The notes beneath the pieces are model-generated. The model ran no database searches and was not told the origin of the DNA. It saw nothing but the letters and a program-made list of their open reading frames with translations. From Bacillota bacterium (lineage in GTDB: Bacteria; Bacillota_A; Clostridia; Lachnospirales; Lachnospiraceae), in contig JAEYMU010000028.1 in the NCBI GenBank assembly GCA_023407175.1, positions 1-33,685 of the forward strand: 33,685 nucleotides of DNA, given 5' to 3'. The position numbers were made by a program, and so were the translations under genes. Positions 15,800-23,860 of the stretch are shown one piece after another; within the stretch, counting starts at the first letter, position 1, and every line of letters starts with the position of its first letter.

Positions 15800-16642
15800 A
15801 TGGAACAATTGCAGGAAAAATATAGAATACTTATTCAGCAGCTAAAGGAGCTAAAACGGGTAGCCGTTGCCTTCTCTGGCGGCGTTGACTCAACTTTTCT
15901 TCTTTTTGCGGCAAAGGAGGCTCTCGGGACAGAGGTTCTTGCCGTGACAGCACGCTCCTTAAGCTTTCCCCAAAGAGAACTGAAGGAAGCTGAAAGCTTT
16001 GCGGCAAGTCAGGGAATCGAACATATCGTTGTCGATTCGGAGGAGCTTGATCTGGAGGGCTTTTCAGACAATCCTAAGAATCGGTGCTATCTTTGTAAGA
16101 CGGAGCTATTCAATAAGATCAAGGCACTTGCGGCAGGCAGGGGAATTGATGCGGTTTTGGAGGCCTCCAACAGCGATGATAATGGGGATTACCGTCCCGG
16201 TCTGATTGCAGTGAAGGAGCTTGGAATCTACAGTCCTCTGCGGTATGCCGGATTTACAAAGGAGGAAATAAGAGCTCTGTCCAGGGAAAAGGGTCTGCCC
16301 ACCTGGAATAAGCCCTCCTTTGCCTGTCTTTCCTCCCGCTTTCCCTATGGAGAAAGCATTACCCCTGAGCGGCTTAGGATGATCGACCAGGCAGAACAGT
16401 ATTTGCTCGATCTTGGAATCTGGCAGGTACGTGTTCGTTTTCATGACAAGCTGGCCCGTATCGAAACCGATGAAGCAGGCTTCTCTCTTTTACTTGACCC
16501 GGAGGTTCGTGCTAAGGTATATGCAGAATTCCACAGAATTGGATTTGCCTATGTTGCATTGGATTTAAAGGGCTACCGGACCGGAAGCATGAACGAGACC
16601 TTAAGCTCTTCGGAGCTTAAGTTTGGAAAAGAGATTCAGTGA
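15800..16642 (+). CDS. larE: LarE, ATP-dependent sacrificial sulfur transferase
   Basis: PP-loop enzyme of 280 residues that adenylates and thiolates pyridinium-3,5-biscarboxylic acid mononucleotide during synthesis of the nickel-pincer cofactor of lactate racemase-type enzymes. The PP-loop SGGVDST is at 26-32. Cys176 (PSFACLSSR) matches the sulfur-donating cysteine of Lactobacillus LarE. The added pair Cys96 and Cys99 (NRCYLCK) marks the three-cysteine subtype reported to bind a [4Fe-4S] cluster and act catalytically. AAAGGAGA precedes the ATG. larA, larB and larC are absent from the window, so this copy is an orphan here. It is driven by a consensus promoter. Confidence 0.92.
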   Translation: MEQLQEKYRILIQQLKELKRVAVAFSGGVDSTFLLFAAKEALGTEVLAVTARSLSFPQRELKEAESFAASQGIEHIVVDSEELDLEGFSDNPKNRCYLCKTELFNKIKALAAGRGIDAVLEASNSDDNGDYRPGLIAVKELGIYSPLRYAGFTKEEIRALSREKGLPTWNKPSFACLSSRFPYGESITPERLRMIDQAEQYLLDLGIWQVRVRFHDKLARIETDEAGFSLLLDPEVRAKVYAEFHRIGFAYVALDLKGYRTGSMNETLSSSELKFGKEIQ

Positions 16643-16666
16643 GGAATGATTGATCATCTTTGCTTA

Positions 16667-16707
16667 AAAAGGGAAGCGGCACTGTTATCAAGTGCCGCTT
16701 CCCTTTT
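16667..16707. terminator. bidirectional terminator between larE and ilvC
   Basis: A perfect 17-bp stem (AAAAGGGAAGCGGCACT with its complement) around a 7-nt loop, with A and T runs on the two sides. It ends larE on plus and ilvC on minus. Confidence 0.9.
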
Positions 16708-16777
16708 ATATTCCTATAGATTAATTGCTATGAAGTCCCATACTTTCATTCATCATATGCCTATAAGGCATGGGAAT

Positions 16778-17809
<1,032 letters not shown>

Positions 17810-17811
17810 TT

Positions 17812-17868
17812 AGGAGGATTTCTCCTCCTGTTTTGTATATTAATTGGGAGGATTTCTCCTCCTGTTTT
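17812..17868 (-). promoter_or_regulatory. tandem GAAA-capped hairpins before ilvC
   Basis: A 22-nt direct repeat occurs at 17813-17834 and 17847-17868 (34-nt period). On minus, each copy folds as GGAGGA-GAAA-TCCTCC, extended by one A-T pair in the ilvC-proximal copy. The stems are SD-like and anti-SD-like; the ilvC ribosome site AAGGAGGAT follows within about 15 nt and could pair with either TCCTCC strand. Confidence 0.65.
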
Positions 17869-17890
17869 CTTAATTAACCAGCTCTGTTTT

Positions 17891-18397
17891 TCAATCGTCA
17901 ATATAATCCGCGATATCTCCGGAGCCTCTTGCAAGACCTGTGATGCCGGTGCGAACCAGCTCCTTAATGCTATATTGTTCTAACAGCTTAATAAATGCAT
18001 TTATTTTATCCTGATTGCCGGTAAGCTCAATCATCAGGGAATCTACCGCCACATCCACAATCTTTGCCCGAAAAATATCTGCAATGGATATGATTGCGAT
18101 ACGGTCCTTTTCGGAGGCGGCTACCTTAACCAAAATCAATTCTCTTGTCACGGATTCACCAGCGGCCAGCTCTTTAATCTCTATTACATCCTCCAGCTTC
18201 ATCAGCTGTTTTCTGATCTGCTCCAGTATCTGGTCATCTCCATGGGCCAAAATCGTCATCCGGGATATCTGGGGGTCCTGCGTCTCCCCTACTGTCAAGC
18301 TGTCGATATTATATCCCCTTCTGCTGAATAATCCGGCGACCCTGCTAAGTACACCGGCTGTATTATCCACCAAAATCGATAACACCATCCTCTTCAT
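17891..18397 (-). CDS. ilvH: acetolactate synthase small (regulatory) subunit
   Basis: ACT-domain regulatory subunit of 168 residues, the usual length. It activates the catalytic subunit and confers feedback inhibition by valine. The N-terminal ACT domain is clear (LSILVDNTAGVLSRVAGLFSRRGYNIDSLTVG, residues 5-36), followed by the second domain (ELILVKVAASEKDRIAIISIADIFRAKIVDV) and the end RTGITGLARG. The ATG at 18397 has AGGAG about 7 nt upstream; an upstream ATG at 18442 would add 15 residues unlike the family. The catalytic subunit gene is not adjacent in this window. Expression starts at a strong promoter with a terminator in the leader. Confidence 0.94.
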   Translation of the reverse strand: MKRMVLSILVDNTAGVLSRVAGLFSRRGYNIDSLTVGETQDPQISRMTILAHGDDQILEQIRKQLMKLEDVIEIKELAAGESVTRELILVKVAASEKDRIAIISIADIFRAKIVDVAVDSLMIELTGNQDKINAFIKLLEQYSIKELVRTGITGLARGSGDIADYIDD

Positions 18398-18483
18398 AGC
18401 ATACTCCTCTCTATCTATGTACTTTGAATCCGTAAGCTGCATCCCGCTTTACCGCTTTAAAGTAACAAGGTATTTTCTATAAA

Positions 18484-18526
18484 GCAAGAAAAGCCCCGCA
18501 CCACAGGTCACTCTGTAATGGGGCTT
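18484..18526 (-). terminator. leader terminator (attenuator candidate) of ilvH-ilvC
   Basis: On minus, AAGCCCC (18520-18526) pairs with GGGGCTT (18491-18497) with extra pairing inside, ACAG with CTGT, followed by TTTTCTTGCTTT. It lies between the ilvH promoter and ilvH, so most transcripts would stop unless the stem is prevented from forming. Only about 35 nt precede it, too short for a T-box, and no leader peptide is visible. Confidence 0.75.
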
Positions 18527-18564
18527 CTGTTGCTGAATAATAATGTAATATTAAGTTGTAAGTT

Positions 18565-18593
18565 ATTGTATCAGTAACATTTCTATTTGTCAA
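18565..18593 (-). promoter_or_regulatory. sigma-A promoter of ilvH-ilvC
   Basis: On minus: perfect TTGACA (18588-18593), a 17-nt spacer and TACAAT (18565-18570). It lies just after the glycosyltransferase gene stops, about 165 nt before ilvH. Confidence 0.82.
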
Positions 18594-18615
18594 GACTATC
18601 GAATACTGGTATACA

Positions 18616-19545
18616 CTAGATTATGATCAACAGACCAATATTGCGCACCAGGCCGGTCTTAAGATACCCGTATTTTATCAGCAGACATCTTCTTTCAAGG
18701 GAACCTGTCTCATGCAGCTTTGAAAATATCTCAATAACCTCTCTCCTGTCCTCTGATAGCTTCTCTCCGTATAAATCCAGAAATTCCTTTGCCTGTTCCT
18801 CCAGTAATAATATAGAAGCTCTTTGCCGGGATATGGCCCCCAGCCGGTGCTTTACATAAGCAAGGAAGCCATCCCCACCTACGACATTGTTTCCATGCTG
18901 CCGGTACAGCAGGGTTTTTTCACACACAAAGCTTATTCTGCCAAAGGAGGCCGCAATTAATGCAACCCACCAATCGTGGTATCTCGCTCTTTCCGGATAA
19001 TGGTTTGCCTGAAGAATTTTTCGAAGCGCCCCATTCACCATAACTGTACAGCCAATCAGCTTATTTTCCATTAACAGATGCGCCAGATCGGTTTTTCTTG
19101 GATTTAGATGATTGGAGCAGAAAAATGAGCCATGGATTTCATTTAAATCCTTATCTACAATGGTTGCATCTGTAAAGACAGCCAAGGGCATGTCCTTCCC
19201 GGACTGCGCCTCCATGTTCCTCATTCTCTTTAAGGTTAGAGCAATCTTATTTGTCTTCCAGACATCATCCTGATCACTAAACATGATATAATCCATGGTT
19301 GTTCTGGCAAGTGCCTGCAGGAAATTCAGACTAACTCCAAGATTGGCTTCATTTTGGTGCACATGGAGCTTTGAAGGATATTCTCTTTCATAGCTTCTCA
19401 ATATATCCATAGTAGCATCCGTTGATCCGTCATCATAGATAAATAATTCAAAATCCTGATAAGAAGATGCCAGAATGGATTCTATCTGTGCCCCCACATA
19501 TTGCTCCCCGTTATAGGCTGTCATCACAATCGCAACTGTACTCAT
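18616..19545 (-). CDS. family 2 glycosyltransferase, rhamnosyltransferase-like
   Basis: GT-A fold glycosyltransferase of 309 residues. The start VAIVMTAYNGEQYVGAQIESILASSYQDFELFIYDDGSTD gives the nucleotide-sugar site. The metal-binding DxD-type motif is FSDQDDVW (near residue 95), and the acceptor region has YHDWWVALIA. This pattern is typical of RgpB- or RfbF-like transferases that build rhamnose-containing wall polysaccharide. There is no clear membrane helix, although the C-terminus is hydrophobic (LVRNIGLLIII). It is 68 nt downstream of another GT2 gene on the same strand, so the two likely act in one surface-glycan pathway. Confidence 0.88.
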   Translation of the reverse strand: MSTVAIVMTAYNGEQYVGAQIESILASSYQDFELFIYDDGSTDATMDILRSYEREYPSKLHVHQNEANLGVSLNFLQALARTTMDYIMFSDQDDVWKTNKIALTLKRMRNMEAQSGKDMPLAVFTDATIVDKDLNEIHGSFFCSNHLNPRKTDLAHLLMENKLIGCTVMVNGALRKILQANHYPERARYHDWWVALIAASFGRISFVCEKTLLYRQHGNNVVGGDGFLAYVKHRLGAISRQRASILLLEEQAKEFLDLYGEKLSEDRREVIEIFSKLHETGSLERRCLLIKYGYLKTGLVRNIGLLIII

Positions 19546-19613
19546 AATTTACCCCATTCCTGCGCAGATTCAATCACCTGCTTCCTCATCTATTTCAGAA
19601 AACAGCGTGCTGT

Positions 19614-20552
19614 TTAATCCCAATAAGCCTTATTCATACTGCAACGGACGGTTAATCCCCTGGGCAATATATCATAGCGAAGTCCCAATTGATACCCCAG
19701 GAATTTAAAGCCGCTGCTTATAATCAAATCAGGAAGCAGCAGATACTTCTTCTTTTTTATCAAATACCTTGCTGCGCTCTTTACCAGCCGGACGCCCTCT
19801 GTCTCCGACTTAATACCGGAAAAAACCTCGGGATACTGATTATGCGAAACACCCAGATCAAAATTTCTTGTAAACTGCTGCAAATACGAATAAGAATGGG
19901 AATGAATTACCATGGCCTGGGCTGTATAGGCAACCCGGAAGCCTGCCCGGATGATACCCGCCGCCATAATCATATCTTCATTGAATATGGTTTTATCTAC
20001 AAAGCCGCCAAGCCTTTCATAGACAGTCCTGCGATAGGTGGCGCAGACATCGGAACAGAAAAAAGTTTTAATCCCCAATTCCTCCAAATCCTTCAGGGCT
20101 TTTATCCTGTCGTTCTTCGGATAGTTGAAATTACGGATATATTGTTCCACCACATCTGTTTTTTCATCCGCCAGCTGTCTCGCATAGGTGGCTGCTACCA
20201 TTGAATCCGCGTATGGCTTTATCAGCTCCTCGATCAAATATTCATCTACCGGCACTGCATCCTGTGTCATAAACATAAGAATATCAGAGTTGGAAAGGGT
20301 GGCTCCGTACTTTCTGGTGCCTCCATGGTCAAAGCTTTTCTTCTCAATCGGAACAACTGTTATATTACTGCCGCTTATCTCTGGCAGGGGCTGCTCCTGT
20401 CCCGGAAATTCCTCTGTATGAAGTATTATCACCCTATTTGGCTTTACCGTCTGACAATACAGCATTTTAAGCAGCCGGTTTAACTTCTCATCAGAGCGAA
20501 AGGCCGGGATGATAACATCAACTGAATCATTTTTTATCTCTGTTTGTACCAT
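19614..20552 (-). CDS. family 2 glycosyltransferase
   Basis: GT2 enzyme of 312 residues. VDVIIPAFRSDEKLNRLLKML opens the nucleotide-sugar fold; the DxD equivalent is MTQDAVPVDE, and FNEDMIMAAGIIRAGFRVAY contains the catalytic ED pair. A predicted membrane-associating C-terminal part (YLLLPDLIISSGFKFLGYQLGLRYDILP) resembles rhamnosyltransferases of the RfbF type. GGAAGG precedes the ATG. Transcription probably starts at an extended -10 promoter near 20706, leaving a leader of about 145 nt containing an inverted repeat (20640-20684). It is first in a two-gene operon. Confidence 0.88.
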   Translation of the reverse strand: MVQTEIKNDSVDVIIPAFRSDEKLNRLLKMLYCQTVKPNRVIILHTEEFPGQEQPLPEISGSNITVVPIEKKSFDHGGTRKYGATLSNSDILMFMTQDAVPVDEYLIEELIKPYADSMVAATYARQLADEKTDVVEQYIRNFNYPKNDRIKALKDLEELGIKTFFCSDVCATYRRTVYERLGGFVDKTIFNEDMIMAAGIIRAGFRVAYTAQAMVIHSHSYSYLQQFTRNFDLGVSHNQYPEVFSGIKSETEGVRLVKSAARYLIKKKKYLLLPDLIISSGFKFLGYQLGLRYDILPRGLTVRCSMNKAYWD

Positions 20553-20639
20553 GCATTCATTCCTTCCAACATCAAAATAAGCACTTTTTCTATGCCAGGA
20601 CTTTGGCTATGCCAATACGTTGGCATTATTCACGCCAAG

Positions 20640-20684
20640 AAGTTATAACTGCAGGTAAATGACTCTCCCATGCCGTTATAACTT
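20640..20684. repeat. inverted repeat in the glycosyltransferase leader
   Basis: AAGTTATAAC at 20640-20649 pairs perfectly with GTTATAACTT at 20675-20684 around a 25-nt loop. A second short hairpin, GCCAATACGTTGGC, lies about 15 nt downstream on minus. These would form structure in the long leader of the two glycosyltransferase genes. Confidence 0.5.
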
Positions 20685-20705
20685 CCCGGTTTTTCGCTTA
20701 TTCTG

Positions 20706-20711
20706 ATTATA
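20706..20711 (-). promoter_or_regulatory. extended -10 promoter of the glycosyltransferase pair
   Basis: On minus: TGG-TATAAT, a perfect -10 with TGn extension; the -35 is poor (TTTTAA near the right distance). It is embedded in a short dyad (TACCA..TGGTA). Confidence 0.5.
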
Positions 20712-20774
20712 CCACATTTTTGGTAAATTAAAACGGTAATTTTACAATTCTTTCTGCTGAACTGTTACGCCACA

Positions 20775-22292
20775 TTATTGGTTATTCGGATATTTTCTGG
20801 CGGCTGCAGCAGCTTCTGCATAGGAAAAATTATAGCTGCGTATCCCTGAGTTGCTTATGCTGCGGGTAATCCGACTATAGTAGGAAGAAATCACCTCCCT
20901 CTCCCAGCGGTTATCCTCCGAGAACAGGGGTAATACGACCGGGGCCGCATCAAGGGACAGCTCGCCGGTTAAGTACGACATATCCTCCATATTAAGAACC
21001 TCCTGGTGATTGACCAGATATGAGGCAATTTGGTAATCGGGCTTACTAAAGGAAAATGGAATATAGCACAGGAAAATCACCAGGACGCAGTACCAAAACA
21101 GAGGGAAATCCTTCTTATATTGTGCAATGATAATTCCCGTCAAAGCAAGAGCATCCATGAGAAGTACTAATAACACAAACAACCGCAGAAAGGTAAGATG
21201 GTAAGCACCGATATACAACAGCATACGGTAGGTTGCCGAGGCTATCATGATAAAGGTGCAGGCCGTCATACAGGCAACCAGAAAACGAAGCAGTCTGCTC
21301 TCCCTGAATAAGGCATTGCACAACAGCAAAATAATAAGATTGATTATTGTAACTGTCAGCAGCTCAAAAAAGCCTTTTCTGGCATATTCTGCAAAGGTAT
21401 ACTGCTCAGGCAGGGTAAAGACCCCGTTCGAGAAGAGGAATACCAGCTGGATAGCGCAAAACAATGCATAAACCAGACATAGCATCGTCATAAAGGTTAC
21501 GGCGATTGTGGGGTCTGCTTTTGTAATGCTCCTCTTTTTCTCTCTGCCGGAATGATACAAGGCTCCGCAAAGGCTGCAATAGCAGACGAAAAATCCAAAG
21601 ATTACCATAGCGGCAATATAGAGAATATCCGAAGCAAAGAAGACTCGTAATATTTTACCTGTCATATCGGCAAAAACCATATCCGCCTCGGATAAAAGCA
21701 GTAGGATGATAAACAGTACCGGTATCGAGGCAACGATTCCCAGCAGGATATTTCTTAGCCTGTCATTCTTCAAAAACCTTGTACGTTTCAGAAAGCCCAC
21801 TCCATCTATGACGGGCAGAGCAAGGGAGGCGATACTATCTATGACGATACCAAGCACCTTATCCAGATAATGTATTAATTCCCATTGCCTGTCATCGTAA
21901 AATTGATGCAGCAGGGATAGTTCCAAGAGAAAAAGAATCCCCATAAGATTCAGAAGCTGCAATATCTCACTTCCGGTCAGACAGGTGGATACTCCCAGTA
22001 AAAGAACTCCACCATAGCAAAGATACGTTCCGGTCTTCACCGGAAGGTCAAGCTTCTTCATAATCAGCCAAAGTAAAAGAATTGTCAGGGCAGAAAAGGC
22101 CAATACATTAATTCCCAACCATGACCTATAAAAGAATAAAGAAAATGCTCCGCCGAAAATCAGGCTGATGCTGCCATAAAATCCGAATTTTTGGCGTACT
22201 TTATCAAGCAGTACGTTCTCCTGTTGTACAGCGCCGCCTGCGTTATGATTCCCCTCCGGTGACACCGGAAGGACCGTATTCAATTGTTCCAT
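20775..22292 (-). CDS. DUF4173 polytopic membrane protein
   Basis: Integral membrane protein of 505 residues with about a dozen hydrophobic segments after a hydrophilic 30-residue N-terminus. The segment FTLPEQYTFAEYARKGFFELLTVTIINL and the later YRMLLYIGAYHLTFLRLFVLL are hallmarks of DUF4173. The C-terminal 70 residues are soluble (ASYLVNHQEVLNMEDMSYLTGEL). The function is unknown; family members often sit beside DUF2975/XRE gene pairs or sensor genes, which is the case here. It is the last gene of a four-gene operon and starts 20 nt after the preceding stop codon. Confidence 0.85.
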   Translation of the reverse strand: MEQLNTVLPVSPEGNHNAGGAVQQENVLLDKVRQKFGFYGSISLIFGGAFSLFFYRSWLGINVLAFSALTILLLWLIMKKLDLPVKTGTYLCYGGVLLLGVSTCLTGSEILQLLNLMGILFLLELSLLHQFYDDRQWELIHYLDKVLGIVIDSIASLALPVIDGVGFLKRTRFLKNDRLRNILLGIVASIPVLFIILLLLSEADMVFADMTGKILRVFFASDILYIAAMVIFGFFVCYCSLCGALYHSGREKKRSITKADPTIAVTFMTMLCLVYALFCAIQLVFLFSNGVFTLPEQYTFAEYARKGFFELLTVTIINLIILLLCNALFRESRLLRFLVACMTACTFIMIASATYRMLLYIGAYHLTFLRLFVLLVLLMDALALTGIIIAQYKKDFPLFWYCVLVIFLCYIPFSFSKPDYQIASYLVNHQEVLNMEDMSYLTGELSLDAAPVVLPLFSEDNRWEREVISSYYSRITRSISNSGIRSYNFSYAEAAAAARKYPNNQ

Positions 22293-22312
22293 ATTTTTAC
22301 TCCATTTCTTGT

Positions 22313-22732
22313 TTATTTTTTATTTACGCGACCGCTAAGCCATAGTTGAACCATTCCCAGAATAAAAAGCTGAAGCGTTGCCAAATACCACTCGCCCAGA
22401 ACCATTACCTGAAGCACCGCACTCACACATAGTATCGTCCCCATAACGATAGACACAAGCCATGCCTTATTCGTATCATAAAAACATAATACCGCAGCCA
22501 CTATATTCCCCAGGCCAAATACTACAATAGAAATAACCCCAGGCACTACCCAACTGTCAAAGGGCAGCTTCATCAGCCAATCCCTGGGATACTCGGCAAA
22601 GACTCCCTGATTTCCTGCTACCATCATGCTTCCGGTTAAAATTGCACCGAAGGATAAAAACAGCTCATAAGCACCCAGCAAACTCAAATAAATCTTACGC
22701 TTACGGATACTACCGTTTATGTTCTTTAACAA
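22313..22732 (-). CDS. four-helix membrane protein, unrecognised
   Basis: Protein of 139 residues with four hydrophobic segments (about 15-40, 60-85, 90-110 and 115-132) and charged ends (MLKNINGSIRKRKIY, GRVNKK). I do not recognise the family. It starts with TTG directly after the TGA of the XRE regulator gene (no gap), with GGGGGAGG about 6 nt upstream, so it is probably translationally coupled. Its position in the DUF2975-XRE-DUF4173 operon points to a shared membrane-related role. Confidence 0.78.
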   Translation of the reverse strand: MLKNINGSIRKRKIYLSLLGAYELFLSFGAILTGSMMVAGNQGVFAEYPRDWLMKLPFDSWVVPGVISIVVFGLGNIVAAVLCFYDTNKAWLVSIVMGTILCVSAVLQVMVLGEWYLATLQLFILGMVQLWLSGRVNKK

Positions 22733-22942
22733 TCAGTCCTCCCCCTCTGCATATTGAAGAATGTCACCCGGCTGGCAATCCAGTGCTTTGCAGATTGCCT
22801 CCAATGTACTGAAACGTATTGCCTTTGCCTTATTGTTTTTTAAAATTGAAAGATTAGCCATTGTAATATCCACCTGAGCGGCCAGCTCGGTCAGCCCCAT
22901 CTTTCTCTTGGCCATCATAACATCCAGATTAACAACAATCAT
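22733..22942 (-). CDS. XRE-family helix-turn-helix regulator, YozG-like
   Basis: Small DNA-binding protein of 69 residues that is almost entirely a Cro/C1-type helix-turn-helix (residues 5-62: KMGLTELAAQVDITMANLSILKNNKAKAIRFSTLEAICKALDCQPGDILQY). It has no extra sensory domain. Such proteins regularly accompany DUF2975 membrane proteins, as here, with 12 nt between the genes. Autoregulation through the dyad over the operon promoter (23544-23582) is plausible but untested. AGGAGG precedes the ATG. Confidence 0.9.
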   Translation of the reverse strand: MIVVNLDVMMAKRKMGLTELAAQVDITMANLSILKNNKAKAIRFSTLEAICKALDCQPGDILQYAEGED

Positions 22943-22954
22943 ATATGGCCTCCT

Positions 22955-23404
22955 TTAGATGGTCAGATCATTTTCCAGTTTATAGGTTACCGCCTGCTCA
23001 AATACCTGGGAAAGCACCAATGAAAATAATCCGGCAATCACAAATACTGCAACCAGTACCAATGCTGCGGGAGTTATCACCAGCAACAGGCGCAGTGCCA
23101 TGCAGGCCGCAATGACAAAGGAACAGACTCCCATCCGCTTCAGGGACCGGACATTCTTCACAACAAAAGGGTCCTCTCCGATTACCGTTCGAAACATACT
23201 CCGCAGCTCCCATAGGATAAGCAGCGCAAATATTCCCGCTATGATAAAAATCACACAGAAGGGAAGGTAAAATCTTCGAAAAACACGAAAGTAATCGCCG
23301 ATAAACCAAAAGCTGACCGGAACCGTAGCACAAACCAGAATTCCGCTGAAAAACATAAAATCCAGAAGTATCTTAGTAAATCGTATCAAAGGATTTTTAC
23401 TCAC
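22955..23404 (-). CDS. DUF2975 membrane protein
   Basis: Protein of 149 residues with four membrane segments, matching DUF2975 (opening NPLIRFTKILLDFMFFSGIL; middle LLILWELRSMFRTVIGEDPFVVKNVRSLKRMGVCSFVIA; later LVLVAVFVIAGLFSLVLSQVFEQA). The GTG at 23404 is chosen because GGGAGGT lies 5 nt upstream; an earlier in-frame GTG at 23467 has no ribosome site and would add residues outside the family. It is the first gene of the operon. The function of the family is unknown; the constant partnership with an XRE regulator suggests it modulates that regulator or is controlled by it. Confidence 0.85.
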   Translation of the reverse strand: MSKNPLIRFTKILLDFMFFSGILVCATVPVSFWFIGDYFRVFRRFYLPFCVIFIIAGIFALLILWELRSMFRTVIGEDPFVVKNVRSLKRMGVCSFVIAACMALRLLLVITPAALVLVAVFVIAGLFSLVLSQVFEQAVTYKLENDLTI

Positions 23405-23518
23405 AACCGACCTCCCGTAAACATATAAAATTTTATTCAGGAATTTATCTGCACTTTCTTTCCACACTTTTTCTTCGAAATTAGAGATACAGATACATCA
23501 TGAATTTATCTTACCTTG

Positions 23519-23547
23519 AATATAGCAGAACTCCAATCGAATGTCAA
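23519..23547 (-). promoter_or_regulatory. sigma-A promoter of the DUF2975-XRE operon
   Basis: On minus: perfect TTGACA (23542-23547), a 17-nt spacer and TATATT (23519-23524). The leader is about 105 nt long. Confidence 0.82.
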
Positions 23548-23582
23548 TAATTATTTATTGTTTTTCGATAAATTATTATTGA
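23544..23582. promoter_or_regulatory. AT-rich dyad overlapping the -35 (candidate XRE operator)
   Basis: TCAATAATTATTTAT at 23544-23558 is inverted at 23568-23582 with two mismatches around a 9-nt spacer. It overlaps the promoter's -35 box, a position suited to repression or activation by the operon's own XRE protein. Confidence 0.5.
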
Positions 23583-23659
23583 TATATGATAATTAAAAAG
23601 ACCCTTAGAAAGCTCCTTGCTTAAAGTCCTGCTACTCCAGGCAGTACTTTAAAAATAAG

Positions 23660-23804
23660 GTAACTGTTCAGAGCCAAACTCGAAAACACTGCGTGTTTCC
23701 TCATTGTGGCGTATCCGCCAAATAAATTCATACAAGAATATGCCTGTGAATGTAAGCATTCACTGCATATTCTTGTATAAATTTGCTTGACTCTGAACAG
23801 TTAC
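23660..23804. mobile_element. 145-bp MITE with 8-bp target duplication
   Basis: Terminal inverted repeats of 18 bp (GTAACTGTTCAGAG at the left end; one mismatch) enclose no gene. Exact copies of AAAATAAG lie directly outside both ends (23652-23659 and 23805-23812). The interior folds into further stems: a 28-bp hairpin (23722-23788), TGGCG/CGCCA and AAACAC/GTGTTT. Ends starting GTAA and 8-bp duplications are features of IS66-family elements, so mobilisation by such a transposase is inferred. It lies in the gap between the DUF2975 operon and metH; apart from it and the promoter region, I see nothing else in 23405-23860. Confidence 0.85.
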
Positions 23805-23860
23805 AAAATAAGCCTCATTCGGGTCCTATCCGTATTTTAGTATGAATCAAATAAACCAAT

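Noticed and set aside
18397..18600. T-box riboswitch upstream of ilvH
   Set aside because: Only about 35 nt lie between the predicted start and the terminator, and no convincing T-box sequence or stem I is present.
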